Shown here: positions 43,664 to 51,806 of the stretch, piece by piece
How positions within the stretch are numbered: the first letter of the stretch is position 1
Layout: each line of letters starts with the position of its first letter
Assembly: GCA_902765625.1 (NCBI GenBank)
Contig: CACXAO010000004.1
Span: forward strand, 57,194 to 121,193
Length of the DNA stretch: 64,000 bases
Source: an uncultured Ruminococcus sp.
GTDB taxonomy: Bacteria; Bacillota; Clostridia; Oscillospirales; Acutalibacteraceae
Direction: 5' to 3'
The notes under the pieces: generated by a model
What the model was told of the DNA's origin: nothing
The model's database searches: none
Seen by the model: only the letters and a program-made list of their open reading frames with translations
Position numbers and translations under genes: made by a program

Positions 43664-44356
43664 ATGATCGGTATTATTTGTGCGCTGCAAATTGAGGTTG
43701 ACGGACTTAAAGCGCTTATGGAAAATCCCGAGACTACCCAAAAGGCAGGTCTGGAGTTTTTCAGCGGTAAAATTTTCGGCAAGGACGTCGCGCTGCTGGA
43801 GTGCGGCAGAGGTAAGGTCAACGCCGCCGTCGGCACTCAGATTTTGATTGACCTATTTAAGCCCGACGTGGTTATCAACTCCGGTATCGCCGGAAGCCTT
43901 TCGAAAAACCTGATTATAGGCGACATCGTTATTTCGAGCGACTGCGTTGAACACGACATCAACTGCACCGCGCTTGAGGAACCGAGAGGACAGATCTGGT
44001 TCCCGAACGAGAAGAGGGTCGATATCCCGGCAGACATGGAGGTCGTCAACAAGCTTGCGGAATGCTGCCAGAACCTCGGATCTCACGTCAATATCGGCAG
44101 AGTGGCGTCAGGCGACATTTTCATCGTTTACAGACGCCAGCGCGAAACCATCGCCTTTGACTTCGAAGCGCTGTGCTGCGAGATGGAAGGCGGCGCTGTG
44201 GGTCACGTCTGCTACATGAACAAGGTTCCGTTCGCTATTCTGCGCTCGATCAGCGACGACTTTAAATTCAACAAGCCCGAGAATTACGAGGAGTTCAAGC
44301 AGCTTGCGGCAGACAGAACGATCAAGGCTATGAAAAAATTCATTCAGATGGATTGA
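43664..44356 (+). CDS. mtnN: 5'-methylthioadenosine/S-adenosylhomocysteine nucleosidase
   Basis: 230 residues. MIGIICALQIEVDGL with the catalytic Glu, ECGRGKVNAAVG, VINSGIAGSL, CEMEGGAVGHV (ribose-binding Met-Glu) and ILRSISDD with the catalytic Asp. It splits adenine from MTA and SAH, clearing by-products of SAM use, which fits the radical SAM gene upstream. GAGAGGAG before the ATG. Terminator follows. Confidence 0.96.
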   Translation: MIGIICALQIEVDGLKALMENPETTQKAGLEFFSGKIFGKDVALLECGRGKVNAAVGTQILIDLFKPDVVINSGIAGSLSKNLIIGDIVISSDCVEHDINCTALEEPRGQIWFPNEKRVDIPADMEVVNKLAECCQNLGSHVNIGRVASGDIFIVYRRQRETIAFDFEALCCEMEGGAVGHVCYMNKVPFAILRSISDDFKFNKPENYEEFKQLAADRTIKAMKKFIQMD

Positions 44357-44840
44357 TACTTTCAGGCAGTCAGTGCGGCTGCCTGTATTTTTTTATTCGT
44401 CACGGAAAAGCCTGCCTTTGAGCATGCGCGCGCAGTATGAAAAAGTATGAATAAATATTATCGCCCGGCGTATTTAACGGCAAAGCGGCAGTCCCTGAAC
44501 CGGGCTGCCGCTTTGCTATCATGTACCAAAAAGCCGAAAAAACTCGAAATAAGGATTCTCGGTTTTTATTATTATAACTCATATATATATTAATTTCAAT
44601 AAACAATAATGTGTACATTTTATCATTGCGCACAAAAAGAATATATCGGCTAATGAGGACATATTAAATGATTTTGTCTATTAATTTATAAATATACAAA
44701 AACCTTTTATCTGTTTTGGGTTATATTCGGTTCATAATTACGTCGAAAATCCGAAAAAGACATTCGGTGGATTTTTGGCTTATTGTTATTTTTTGCTTTT
44801 TTATCCTCATAAGTCAGCCCGATAAAACGCGGTATCCGGT
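44357..44840. other. Gene-free AT-rich interval
   Basis: 484 bases between mtnN and the LysR stop. It contains the mtnN terminator, a second strong hairpin (44481-44515, 11-bp stem GCGGCAG-centred, 13-base loop, no T run) and a third stem AAAATCC/GGATTTT near 44742-44772. A 77-codon minus-strand frame there lacks a ribosome site and family features. I see no gene or tRNA. Confidence 0.7.
44363..44394 (+). terminator. Terminator of mtnN
   Basis: 7-bp stem CAGGCAG/CTGCCTG followed by TATTTTTTT. Confidence 0.9.
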
Positions 44841-45755
44841 TCAGGATTTCAGATACCTCTCAAGCTCCTCGATATACATTTTGCCTACCCTGCTGAGGCG
44901 GAGGTTTTTCTTTGTGATATACCCGATGCGCATTGTGCAGCCGGGGTGCTCGCTGTCAGGCGCGAAGGGTACGGCGATGTAGTCGGAGCCGTTTATCTCC
45001 TCGCTGATAATGCCCGAGCAAAGCGTGAAACCGTTGAGACCGATCATCAGGTTAAGCATTGTGGCGCGGTCGGTCGCCTTTATCGTGCGCGGATAAGGAT
45101 ATGAGGCGAGTATCTCTTCGGCAAAGTACATTGAACCGTTGCCGCCCTGCTCAAAGGACAGACAGGGATACTGGGCAAGCTCGTCGAAGCGGATGGATGG
45201 ATTTTGCGCGAGCGGATGACCCTTCCAGAGATATACATACGCCTCGCAGGCGATCAGCTCGTGGAACTCGAGCTTGTTGGAACGGAGAAGCTTGCCGATA
45301 ACGGGTGTGTTGAAGTCGCTGAGATAGAGAATGCCGATCTCGCTTTTCATGCTGACAACGTCGTCGATAACCTGCTGGGTGCGGCTTTCGCGGATGGCAA
45401 ATTCGTATTCGTCGGTGCTGAGCTTATTTACCAGCTCGACAAAGCTCTTTACCGCAAAGGAATAGTGCTGGGTGGTGACGCCGAACTTCTTTTTTCGGTC
45501 TCCCTCGCCGTAGCGTTCGCGGATGTTCTCTATCTGATGAAACGCCTCTCTCGCATAACCCAAAAACTCAACTCCGTCGCCCGTCAGAGATACTCCTCTG
45601 CCGCTGCGCAGAAAGATGGTTATTCCAAGCTCGTTTTCAAGATCCCTTACGGATTCGGTAAGCGACGGCTGCGAAACATACAGAACCTCGCTCGCCTTGT
45701 TGAACGAGCCCTGCTCGGCTATTGTGATTATGTATCTGAGCTGCTGAATCGTCAT
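44841..45755 (-). CDS. LysR family transcriptional regulator
   Basis: 304 residues. N-terminal winged helix (about 1-60): QLRYIITIAEQGSFNKASEVLYVSQPSLTESVRDLENELG. The rest is the co-inducer-binding alpha/beta domain, with FELIACEAYVYLWKGHPLAQNP typical of CysB/CynR-type regulators. Ligand and targets unknown. LysR regulators usually act on a divergent gene; here the divergent genes are padR and DUF1700. The ATG is the one beginning MTIQQLRY. Confidence 0.9.
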   Translation of the reverse strand: MTIQQLRYIITIAEQGSFNKASEVLYVSQPSLTESVRDLENELGITIFLRSGRGVSLTGDGVEFLGYAREAFHQIENIRERYGEGDRKKKFGVTTQHYSFAVKSFVELVNKLSTDEYEFAIRESRTQQVIDDVVSMKSEIGILYLSDFNTPVIGKLLRSNKLEFHELIACEAYVYLWKGHPLAQNPSIRFDELAQYPCLSFEQGGNGSMYFAEEILASYPYPRTIKATDRATMLNLMIGLNGFTLCSGIISEEINGSDYIAVPFAPDSEHPGCTMRIGYITKKNLRLSRVGKMYIEELERYLKS

Positions 45756-45798
45756 AATTATACCCGCTTTTCTTATATTGTCTATGTCATTAATAGGT

Positions 45799-45827
45799 AT
45801 TATACCAGAGTGAAAGCCGCTTGTCAA
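45799..45827 (-). promoter_or_regulatory. Promoter of the LysR gene
   Basis: TTGACA (45822-45827), 17-base spacer with TGG, and TATAAT (45799-45804). Confidence 0.85.
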
Positions 45828-45913
45828 TCGCGGTAAACCGCCGCGTTAGAAAAAACGGCGATCCAGAGGTGCTGCCTACGGCAAAATTTCTTTTAAAATA
45901 TCCGCAATACTGC

Positions 45914-45942
45914 TTGACAAATTATACTATGTATTGTATAGT
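45914..45942 (+). promoter_or_regulatory. Promoter of padR-DUF1700
   Basis: TTGACA (45914-45919), 17-base spacer and TATAGT (45937-45942), overlapped by the inverted repeat. Confidence 0.85.
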
Positions 45943-45944
45943 AT
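45924..45944 (+). promoter_or_regulatory. Probable PadR operator
   Basis: Perfect 7-bp inverted repeat ATACTAT-N7-ATAGTAT spanning spacer and -10 box. PadR proteins often repress their own gene from such a site; binding is inferred. Confidence 0.65.
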
Positions 45945-45965
45945 TAGTTGAAAGGAGGTATTATT

Positions 45966-46283
45966 ATGGACGCTCAGTTAAAACGGGGATTGATCGACAT
46001 CTGCGTTCTTGCTGCCATCAGAGACGAGGACAGCTACGGCTACCGAATAATCAAAACCGTAAAGCCGTATATCGAGGTTTCGGAGTCCACCCTCTACCCT
46101 GTTCTCAGGCGGCTTGAGGAGGCTCAGATGCTCTCGGTGCGCTCTGTGGAGCACAACGGACGGCTCAGAAAGTACTACCACATCAACCAAGCGGGAATCG
46201 ACCGCCTCAACGCCTTCTCGGAGGAATGGAAGGAGATCACCGCTATTTATAACTTTGTAACAAAGGAGGCACGTAATGAATAA
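45966..46283 (+). CDS. PadR family transcriptional regulator
   Basis: 105 residues. Winged helix with LKRGLIDICVLAAIRDEDSYGYRIIKTV and SESTLYPVLRRLEEAQMLSV, then HNGRLRKYYHINQAGIDRL (the wing) and a dimerisation helix. It is the short PadR type (s1) often paired with DUF1700 proteins. AAAGGAGG precedes the ATG. The start of the next gene overlaps its stop by 8 bases. Confidence 0.95.
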   Translation: MDAQLKRGLIDICVLAAIRDEDSYGYRIIKTVKPYIEVSESTLYPVLRRLEEAQMLSVRSVEHNGRLRKYYHINQAGIDRLNAFSEEWKEITAIYNFVTKEARNE

Positions 46284-46869
46284 GACTGCTTTTATCAACG
46301 ATTTATCAGACAAGCTCGACCGCCTGAATGAAACTGACCGCAAGGAGTACCTGGAGTTTTTCTCGGAGCTTATCGACGACAAAATTGAGGAGGACGGCGT
46401 AAACGAGACTTCCGCCGTTGAAAACATGCAAAGCGCAGACAGAATTGCCGACGCGATTATCAGGGAAATTCCCGTTGAACCGGAGAACGTCGCATACATC
46501 GAAGCGCATTCGGTCATCGACTGCACTAACCGCTACAGAATGGACGACGGCAAATACAATTTTACGATCAAGCTGCCAGATGACGTCAGCCTAAAAGACG
46601 TGATAATCGAAATTACAAAGGACTATCGCGGCACAAGGGAGCTGTGCACAAACCTGTTTTACCTGACCGACGGCGATAACGCGGAATTTGCAATCAGGCT
46701 CGAAAACGCTTACGGCGGTTTTAATTATTACGAGATGACTACAGATAAATTTGCCGATACGGGAATGGGAATCAGACTCTACCTGCGCTACAAGGACAAA
46801 TACTACATGGCTACCGATATCTCCAACAAGAGCGAAGTCAAAGGCAACGGCTACTGGCTCGGCGCATAA
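46276..46869 (+). CDS. DUF1700/HAAS-domain protein, soluble variant
   Basis: 197 residues. The first 70 are a HAAS-like helical domain (KTAFINDLSDKLDRLNETDRKEYLEFFSELIDDKI) that sits next to PadR regulators. Family members normally continue into membrane helices and a DUF4097 adhesin-like part. This one has no helix; it carries a beta-rich domain (YNFTIKLPDDVSLKDVIIEI, ending GNGYWLGA) somewhat like DUF4097. Possibly a sensor or anti-regulator of the PadR protein; inference only. Confidence 0.7.
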   Translation: MNKTAFINDLSDKLDRLNETDRKEYLEFFSELIDDKIEEDGVNETSAVENMQSADRIADAIIREIPVEPENVAYIEAHSVIDCTNRYRMDDGKYNFTIKLPDDVSLKDVIIEITKDYRGTRELCTNLFYLTDGDNAEFAIRLENAYGGFNYYEMTTDKFADTGMGIRLYLRYKDKYYMATDISNKSEVKGNGYWLGA

Positions 46870-46881
46870 ATCGCATAAGAA

Positions 46882-46926
46882 AACAGCGTGCAGCGGATCA
46901 CTCCGTTTGCGCGCTGTTGCTTTTTG
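46882..46926 (+). terminator. Terminator of padR-DUF1700
   Basis: Stem AACAGCG/CGCTGTT enclosing a 23-base loop, followed by GCTTTTTGTT. Confidence 0.75.
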
Positions 46927-47001
46927 TTCTGATATTGGTTTTTATTTTCTATAAAAGAAATTTGTGCAGCTAAATTATTGAGCCTGCCGAAGAATTTAAC
47001 C

Positions 47002-48135
47002 TTACTCTTTTACCTTAAAGCCTTTTAATCTTTTGCACTCTGCGGCTATTCCCTTTGGGTGTGTGACCGCACCCTTTATCGGGCGGTAAATTAGCAGCAG
47101 CGGATACAGCGCTTTGTGCCTGTAAAAAAACGGATAGCTTTTTCGGAGGTCGTCGCCGGAAATAAATATCCGCCTCAGCAGATATTTCCGCTTTGAACTC
47201 CCACTGTCGTCACCGCCGAGCTGTTTATTCAGATAGTTGTAATTCGCGTTACCCTCTGTTCCGCAGTACCCCGAAAAAACAAAATACTCAAGCTCCTCGG
47301 ATTCTGACACGTCCGAGCCTTCTTGTCCGAACGCCTTGTCCGCGAGATTTCTCACCGACCGCTCATACTCCTCGATTCCGAGGGTTTTAAGCTCCTGCGC
47401 AACATACTCAAGGTCCAGCTTTGCGCGGTGACTGCGGTTGAACACGTACAAATCGAGCAGCGAGCGCAAGCCCGTTCCGGCATTTATATAGTGCTTGTAC
47501 ATATGGCACAGCATGAAAATATAAAAATCCTCGTCGCTGAAACGGTAACCGAACGAGCTGTTTCCGTCCTTTTTCAGCCGAGAAATAACGTCTGTGTAAT
47601 AATCCACAAACCTCGGCATATCCGAATCAAAAAGATTGTGGTGGATCTCAAACTCAATGCTGGGCGGCTTTGAATACACGTCGTGGTTAAATTGGCCAAA
47701 CAAATCGCAGGTAAAACCCATGCTCTCCATAATATCGCGCACGTCCTGCATTTTGCCGCTGTCGCAGAGGATATCGTTGTCGCACATCTCGCGCATTGCC
47801 GCCTTGGGATAGGTTTTTGCAAGCAGGATTCCCTTCAGCGGAAGATACCAGATGCCGTTTTTTTCAAAGGCGGCAAGGATTTTTGCGCGTTCAATCTCGA
47901 ACAGCGCAAGCTTGCGGATCGCCTTTTTCTTTGCCTGGTCAAACTCGCGAGGCAGCTCGATCGATTTTTCCAGCGCGAAAGCCGCTGCCGAGGTCAGCAT
48001 ATGATACTGTGAAAGGCTGTATACCTCGGACAGATCCATTTTTTCGCAGCGCGCTTTGTCCGGCGCTTCTCCGTTTACGGCGCATGAAAGCAGATAGAGC
48101 AGATCATATACCGCGTTTTTTGTTTTTTCGTTCAT
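47002..48135 (-). CDS. Nucleotidyltransferase family protein (PF14907-type)
   Basis: 377 residues. The fold's mark is IWYLPLKGILLAKTYPKAAMREMCDNDILCDSGKM, with the Lys-Gly and Arg-x-x-x-D-x-D metal-binding pattern (here R-x3-DND), then FTCDLFGQFNHDVYSK and IEFEIHHNLFDS. The family is found in lasso-peptide, capsule and other modification clusters; its substrate is not known here. The ATG overlaps the PqqD stop (ATGA). Its tail has many Lys/Arg. Confidence 0.8.
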   Translation of the reverse strand: MNEKTKNAVYDLLYLLSCAVNGEAPDKARCEKMDLSEVYSLSQYHMLTSAAAFALEKSIELPREFDQAKKKAIRKLALFEIERAKILAAFEKNGIWYLPLKGILLAKTYPKAAMREMCDNDILCDSGKMQDVRDIMESMGFTCDLFGQFNHDVYSKPPSIEFEIHHNLFDSDMPRFVDYYTDVISRLKKDGNSSFGYRFSDEDFYIFMLCHMYKHYINAGTGLRSLLDLYVFNRSHRAKLDLEYVAQELKTLGIEEYERSVRNLADKAFGQEGSDVSESEELEYFVFSGYCGTEGNANYNYLNKQLGGDDSGSSKRKYLLRRIFISGDDLRKSYPFFYRHKALYPLLLIYRPIKGAVTHPKGIAAECKRLKGFKVKE

Positions 48136-48392
48136 CTCTGAATCGCTCCTATCGAATCGAGCCGCGCGATAACATCCGCCACGTCCTCCTCTATCAAGGC
48201 TCTGTCGCCGCGGAACCGGCGGCACATCTCGTCTACGATCTCATCCTGAGTTACGTCCTCAGACAGACATTCAAGAATGACCTCGACGCTTTCGTTACCC
48301 TGAATAAGACCGTGAAACGGCGCGTTTGCCGTGGGTATCAGGACGGTTTCGCCGTCCATTTTGTGAACTATAAAATCGGGATTAAGCTTCAT
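48132..48392 (-). CDS. PqqD family peptide-binding protein
   Basis: 86 residues. MKLNPDFIVHKMDGETVLIP is the typical PqqD/RRE start, followed by the beta3-alpha3 layout ending EEDVADVIARLDSIGAI. PqqD folds bind leader peptides of ribosomally made, modified peptides, but are also paired with nucleotidyltransferases in other roles. Start placed at the second ATG, 9 bases after GGAG, as the first ATG touches that site. No modification enzyme is adjacent. Confidence 0.85.
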   Translation of the reverse strand: MKLNPDFIVHKMDGETVLIPTANAPFHGLIQGNESVEVILECLSEDVTQDEIVDEMCRRFRGDRALIEEDVADVIARLDSIGAIQR

Positions 48393-48414
48393 ATTTTTCA
48401 TCTCCGAAAATAAC

Positions 48415-48443
48415 GCAACCCATGACCTCAGCCATGGGTTTGC
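48415..48443 (-). terminator. Hairpin between the dockerin gene and pqqD
   Basis: 8-bp stem AACCCATG/CATGGGTT extended by GC pairs with one bulge and an 8-base loop. No T run follows on the minus strand, so it could be an attenuator or RNA-processing hairpin that lowers expression of the two downstream genes. Confidence 0.5.
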
Positions 48444-48451
48444 GGTTTATA

Positions 48452-48814
48452 TCAATTTATCGGAATAAACGGCAGCTCATAGGGGTCGCGCGTGGTTTTG
48501 GGAGTTTCGACAATCTCCTCGCCGATATTGTTTTTATTGCTCAAATCCGCAAGATAGTACTGAATTGCCGTAGCGTCCGAGATTGACAAACCTCCGCCGT
48601 CGATATCCGCACGCTTTGTGATCTTTCCGTCGCTATCCGAATCTAACTCTGCGAGAACGCGCTGAACAGCCGTTACGTCGTTTACATTGACAGTGCCGTT
48701 TCCGTCGGCGTCGCCCTTGATGTAAGTGTTGCTGCTGCCTGCCGAAGCAGTTGCAGAAAACGCCGTTACCGCCGCAACAAACGCGGCTGCTGCAAGAATG
48801 ACGATTTTTTTCAT
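48452..48814 (-). CDS. Small secreted type I dockerin protein
   Basis: 120 residues. Signal peptide ending near ATASA, then a dockerin with two F-hand repeats: YIKGDADGNGTVNVNDVTAVQ and ADIDGGGLSISDATAIQ, each with the D-x-D/N-x-D/G calcium loop. The tail (about 28 residues) is IGEEIVETPKTTRDP and a Pro/Ile end. Dockerins dock to cohesins of cellulosome/amylosome scaffoldins; this one carries no catalytic module. The nearby PqqD and nucleotidyltransferase genes follow on the same strand. Start after GGAGG. Confidence 0.85.
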   Translation of the reverse strand: MKKIVILAAAAFVAAVTAFSATASAGSSNTYIKGDADGNGTVNVNDVTAVQRVLAELDSDSDGKITKRADIDGGGLSISDATAIQYYLADLSNKNNIGEEIVETPKTTRDPYELPFIPIN

Positions 48815-48885
48815 GAGATTATATACCTCCGCTAATATTAACTAACCCAAAATACTCGTTTGCCGCAGCAAGGTCTTTGCTCCAT

Positions 48886-48915
48886 AGTTTAACATTTCTT
48901 TTATCAGTTTGTCAA
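48886..48915 (-). promoter_or_regulatory. Proximal promoter of the dockerin gene
   Basis: TTGACA (48910-48915), 18-base spacer and TAAACT (48886-48891). Confidence 0.55.
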
Positions 48916-48956
48916 GTGCTTCATTTGCTTTGTCATGCGGTCTCTTTATTCTTAGT

Positions 48957-48986
48957 ATTATACCATATTGTATATAGTTCAGTCAA
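48957..48986 (-). promoter_or_regulatory. Distal promoter of the dockerin gene
   Basis: TTGACT (48981-48986), 18-base spacer with TGG, and TATAAT (48957-48962). From here the leader is about 135 bases. Confidence 0.65.
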
Positions 48987-49040
48987 TATCTACAACAAAC
49001 TTTTCTCACGTTAATTATCGTTTTATAATTTTCATAAGGT

Positions 49041-49073
49041 CAAAAAGCTCCGCGCACAAACGCCGCGAAGCTT
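49041..49073 (-). terminator. Terminator of the MutS-like gene
   Basis: Stem AAGCT..CGCG/CGCG..AGCTT (49045-49073), then TTTTTG on the minus strand. Confidence 0.75.
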
Positions 49074-49103
49074 GATTCTCTACTCTATATTATTTTGATA
49101 AAA

Positions 49104-50717
49104 TCATGCACAGATCGCGCGGTGAAGCTGTTCGAAGCTTACTCCGTACTTTTCGGCGATATCTCTGGCGTAGCTGACTCCCTCGGGCGGCGCAATGCTT
49201 ACCTTGTAGGAGCGCTGTCCCTCGTGAATACCCGTGATAAGCGAGGCGACCCTCAAATCGCCTTTTACGGCGTTCATCTCGTCAAGACCGGCGGCAAGCT
49301 CGTGCATATGGGTGTTGAAAACCGTCCTTGCGCCGAGACACCTGAGCGCGCGAACCACATCCTTGGCGATATACAGTCCCTCGGTGAACGAGGTCGTTGA
49401 GAGCGATTCGTTAAAGAGCAGCAGGCTTTTGTCGGTTGCAGCCGCGAAAATTTCGCTGATTCGCTTTGACTCCTCGCCCAGACGGCCGAGGTTGACGGTC
49501 TTGTTCTCGTCGGCAGGAAAGTGAGTGAGAATGTTGTCGCACGGAGAAAGGCTGAGAGATTCGGCAGGAACATAGATTCCGTGCTGCGCGAGCAGGAAGA
49601 TCACTCCGATAACCTGAGTAAATGTGGTTTTGCCGCCTCTGTTGGGGCCGTTCATGATGTAAATGCCGTGGTCGCGCGAGAACTCAAAGTCGTTGCCTAC
49701 GATATCGATCTGCTGACCTTTGAGCTTGTTGATCGCGAGCTTGAGGTTGTAGATTCCCCTTGAGCACATAGACTTGCACTCGCTGTCGAGAATGACGGGA
49801 CGGGTCATGGGCATTCCGGCGTTCATAATCTTTGCGCAGAAGTCAGCCCACCTGATATAAAACAGAAACTCCGGAATAAATCTGGTCAGGCTGTAACCGC
49901 TGATGTTGACATAGCGCGAAAGGGTGCTGTTGAGGTGCTTTACGGTTGAGCCGAGCATATTTGTCATGGTGCCGCAGAGGTTCTTCATGAGCGGATCGTC
50001 CTCAGCCGTGCCGCCGCCAGAATGGATTTTTGTGAGGCTGTCCACGCTTCTTCCGTCCAGCATAGCGCCGATTTGGGGCAGAAATCCGATGAACTTATCG
50101 AGGATTCCGGTGTGGTTGAAGCTCTTGTGGTTGACCGACATAATCCCAACCTCAACAGGACGAAGCATGCTGTCGAGATTAACGCCGACGGTGATGCTGC
50201 GGATTTCGGAGGTCTCGGTAAGCAGCGCCTTGATATCCGCGCTGAGGTACTCAAAGCCGCTTTCGTTATATATTGACGCGACGTAGTCCTTCATGCGGCG
50301 CAGTCCCTCGGACTTCACGGGGGTATCGCCGAGCGCGAAATGTATCTCGGTTATGCAGTTGATATAGATTTCAAGCTCACGCAGACGGTTGATAAGCTGC
50401 CAGAGCGGCGCAACGGTATCGTCCATAAAGGAAGTGCCGAGGGTTTTCATATAATTCAGCTGGTCGAGAGCGTTTGTCATGCGTGTGCGCAATTCGGGAT
50501 AACGCATTATGTCCTCAAAAACGTCGCAGCGGTAGCGGATAACCTCGGGGTCGCTCTCAAGCTCAAGCGTCATGCGCTTTATAACGCGGCGCTCGTCCTC
50601 GCTTTTGGTGACGAAGTTGAAAATGTAATCGAGCGAAAGGTCGTTGCACGCTTCGTCCGAAAGTGTTTTGGTGTTGGGTTCTTTTCCTGCGGGGTACATT
50701 AAACTGATCTGCTCCAT
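49104..50717 (-). CDS. MutS-like ATPase
   Basis: 537 residues covering MutS domains III and V only; the mismatch-binding domain I and the Smr nuclease of MutS2 are absent. Walker A is IYIMNGPNRGGKTTFTQVIG near residue 360. Walker B reads LLLFNESLSTTSFTEG, with Asn for the usual Asp but the catalytic Glu kept. FNTHMHELA follows. Such stand-alone MutS-related proteins are common in Clostridia, with no fixed role; DNA-structure or conformational work is inferred. AGGAG before the ATG. Confidence 0.85.
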   Translation of the reverse strand: MEQISLMYPAGKEPNTKTLSDEACNDLSLDYIFNFVTKSEDERRVIKRMTLELESDPEVIRYRCDVFEDIMRYPELRTRMTNALDQLNYMKTLGTSFMDDTVAPLWQLINRLRELEIYINCITEIHFALGDTPVKSEGLRRMKDYVASIYNESGFEYLSADIKALLTETSEIRSITVGVNLDSMLRPVEVGIMSVNHKSFNHTGILDKFIGFLPQIGAMLDGRSVDSLTKIHSGGGTAEDDPLMKNLCGTMTNMLGSTVKHLNSTLSRYVNISGYSLTRFIPEFLFYIRWADFCAKIMNAGMPMTRPVILDSECKSMCSRGIYNLKLAINKLKGQQIDIVGNDFEFSRDHGIYIMNGPNRGGKTTFTQVIGVIFLLAQHGIYVPAESLSLSPCDNILTHFPADENKTVNLGRLGEESKRISEIFAAATDKSLLLFNESLSTTSFTEGLYIAKDVVRALRCLGARTVFNTHMHELAAGLDEMNAVKGDLRVASLITGIHEGQRSYKVSIAPPEGVSYARDIAEKYGVSFEQLHRAICA

Positions 50718-50772
50718 GTGCTTATTCTCCTTTTCTGACTGTAAATCATTTCTTTCCGTTCGGTACAGCTAT

Positions 50773-50801
50773 ATTTTAAGCCAACGCAAGGGAATTTTCA
50801 A
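50773..50801 (-). promoter_or_regulatory. Promoter of the MutS-like gene
   Basis: TTGAAA (50796-50801), 17-base spacer and TAAAAT (50773-50778). Confidence 0.75.
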
Positions 50802-50863
50802 TCAACTCTTTAGTAAAAAATGCAAGCGCGCCAACACCGATTAAACAAACTGTTTATTCCCGT

Positions 50864-50892
50864 AAAAAAAGACAAGCCCCGAAGGACTTGCC
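50864..50892 (-). terminator. Terminator of esterase gene 2
   Basis: Stem GACAAG-CC/GG-CTTG-C with a GAA loop, then seven T on the minus strand. Confidence 0.85.
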
Positions 50893-50906
50893 TTTGAATG
50901 AGCAAT

Positions 50907-51704
50907 TTAATTTAGTGCAAGAAAATCGTGAAGAAAATCGACAAAGATCTTCTCCCACGCCGCCTCGCAGTGCTTCGCCTCGGGCTTAATTACCGTTTTG
51001 AGCATACCTTTTGGATAGCTCTCCTCCAGAGCCTTTGAGGTCATTTGGGTAACCGAGCAAATCACGCTCTCCAAGCCCTCGTCGCCGCCGCTGTAGAGGT
51101 AGAGGAAGGGCATTTCCTCCCTGAGTCTGCCGTGAATCCAGCCCATGAAATCAGCGCCGTTGTACAGCATGAAGCACGGTGAGAAAACGCCTGCCGCCGA
51201 GAAAATATCGGGGTGGCTGAGCGCGGTGAAAAAGCATTGCAGGCCGCCCGACGAGCTGCCGCAAAAAGCGGTGTTCTCTCTGCCCTTTTTGACGGGAAAG
51301 CGCGCTTCTACCTCGGGCATTACGGTGTTTACCACAAACTCGTCGAACGACTCTCCCTGCGGAACAATCATCGCTCTGGCTTCCTCGGGCATATCGGGCG
51401 GAAACTCAAATCTGCCGATCGACTCAGGCGTAAGCTCGTTTGTGCGCTGAATCGGACTGCCGTCGTTGTGAATGCCTACGATAATCGCCGCCTTGCCGCT
51501 TATTTGCCGCTCAGCTGCCACAGCCTCGCGCGTATGCCAGCTGCCGAAGCTGGATGATTCCTCGTCAAAAAGATTCTGACCGTCTGTCATGTAAATCACA
51601 GGCAGGGTCTCGCCGTCCTCATGCTCGGGAACAAAAACGCGGACGGTTCTGCTTTGTCCTTCGGGATAGTTAAAGCTGAGTTTTACAAGTTCTTCGTTTT
51701 TCAT
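50907..51704 (-). CDS. Esterase-family alpha/beta hydrolase, paralog 2
   Basis: 265 residues, closely related to 34239-35027: VIYMTDGQNLFDEESSSFGSWH, the nucleophile elbow AFCGSSSGGLQCFF, and HCEAAWEKIF with the likely catalytic His. No signal peptide. The perfect GGAGG before the ATG and its own promoter suggest strong expression. Substrate unknown; the two may act on related esters. Confidence 0.85.
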   Translation of the reverse strand: MKNEELVKLSFNYPEGQSRTVRVFVPEHEDGETLPVIYMTDGQNLFDEESSSFGSWHTREAVAAERQISGKAAIIVGIHNDGSPIQRTNELTPESIGRFEFPPDMPEEARAMIVPQGESFDEFVVNTVMPEVEARFPVKKGRENTAFCGSSSGGLQCFFTALSHPDIFSAAGVFSPCFMLYNGADFMGWIHGRLREEMPFLYLYSGGDEGLESVICSVTQMTSKALEESYPKGMLKTVIKPEAKHCEAAWEKIFVDFLHDFLALN

Positions 51705-51725
51705 GTTATTCCTCCTTGCAATACA

Positions 51726-51754
51726 ATTATATAGCTTAAAAGCGGATAATTCAA
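51726..51754 (-). promoter_or_regulatory. Promoter of esterase gene 2
   Basis: TTGAAT (51749-51754), 17-base spacer and TATAAT (51726-51731). Confidence 0.75.
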
Positions 51755-51806
51755 TCAACCGTTATCTGCTTTCTTCAATCGGAGCGACATCAATTAAACA
51801 ATGCGT

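Noticed and set aside
44400-44633. 77-codon minus-strand frame in the gene-free interval
   Set aside because: No ribosome site, odd composition, overlaps a hairpin.
44650-44690. Seven-codon frame after GAGGA in the AT-rich gap
   Set aside because: Too short and AT-rich to separate from chance.
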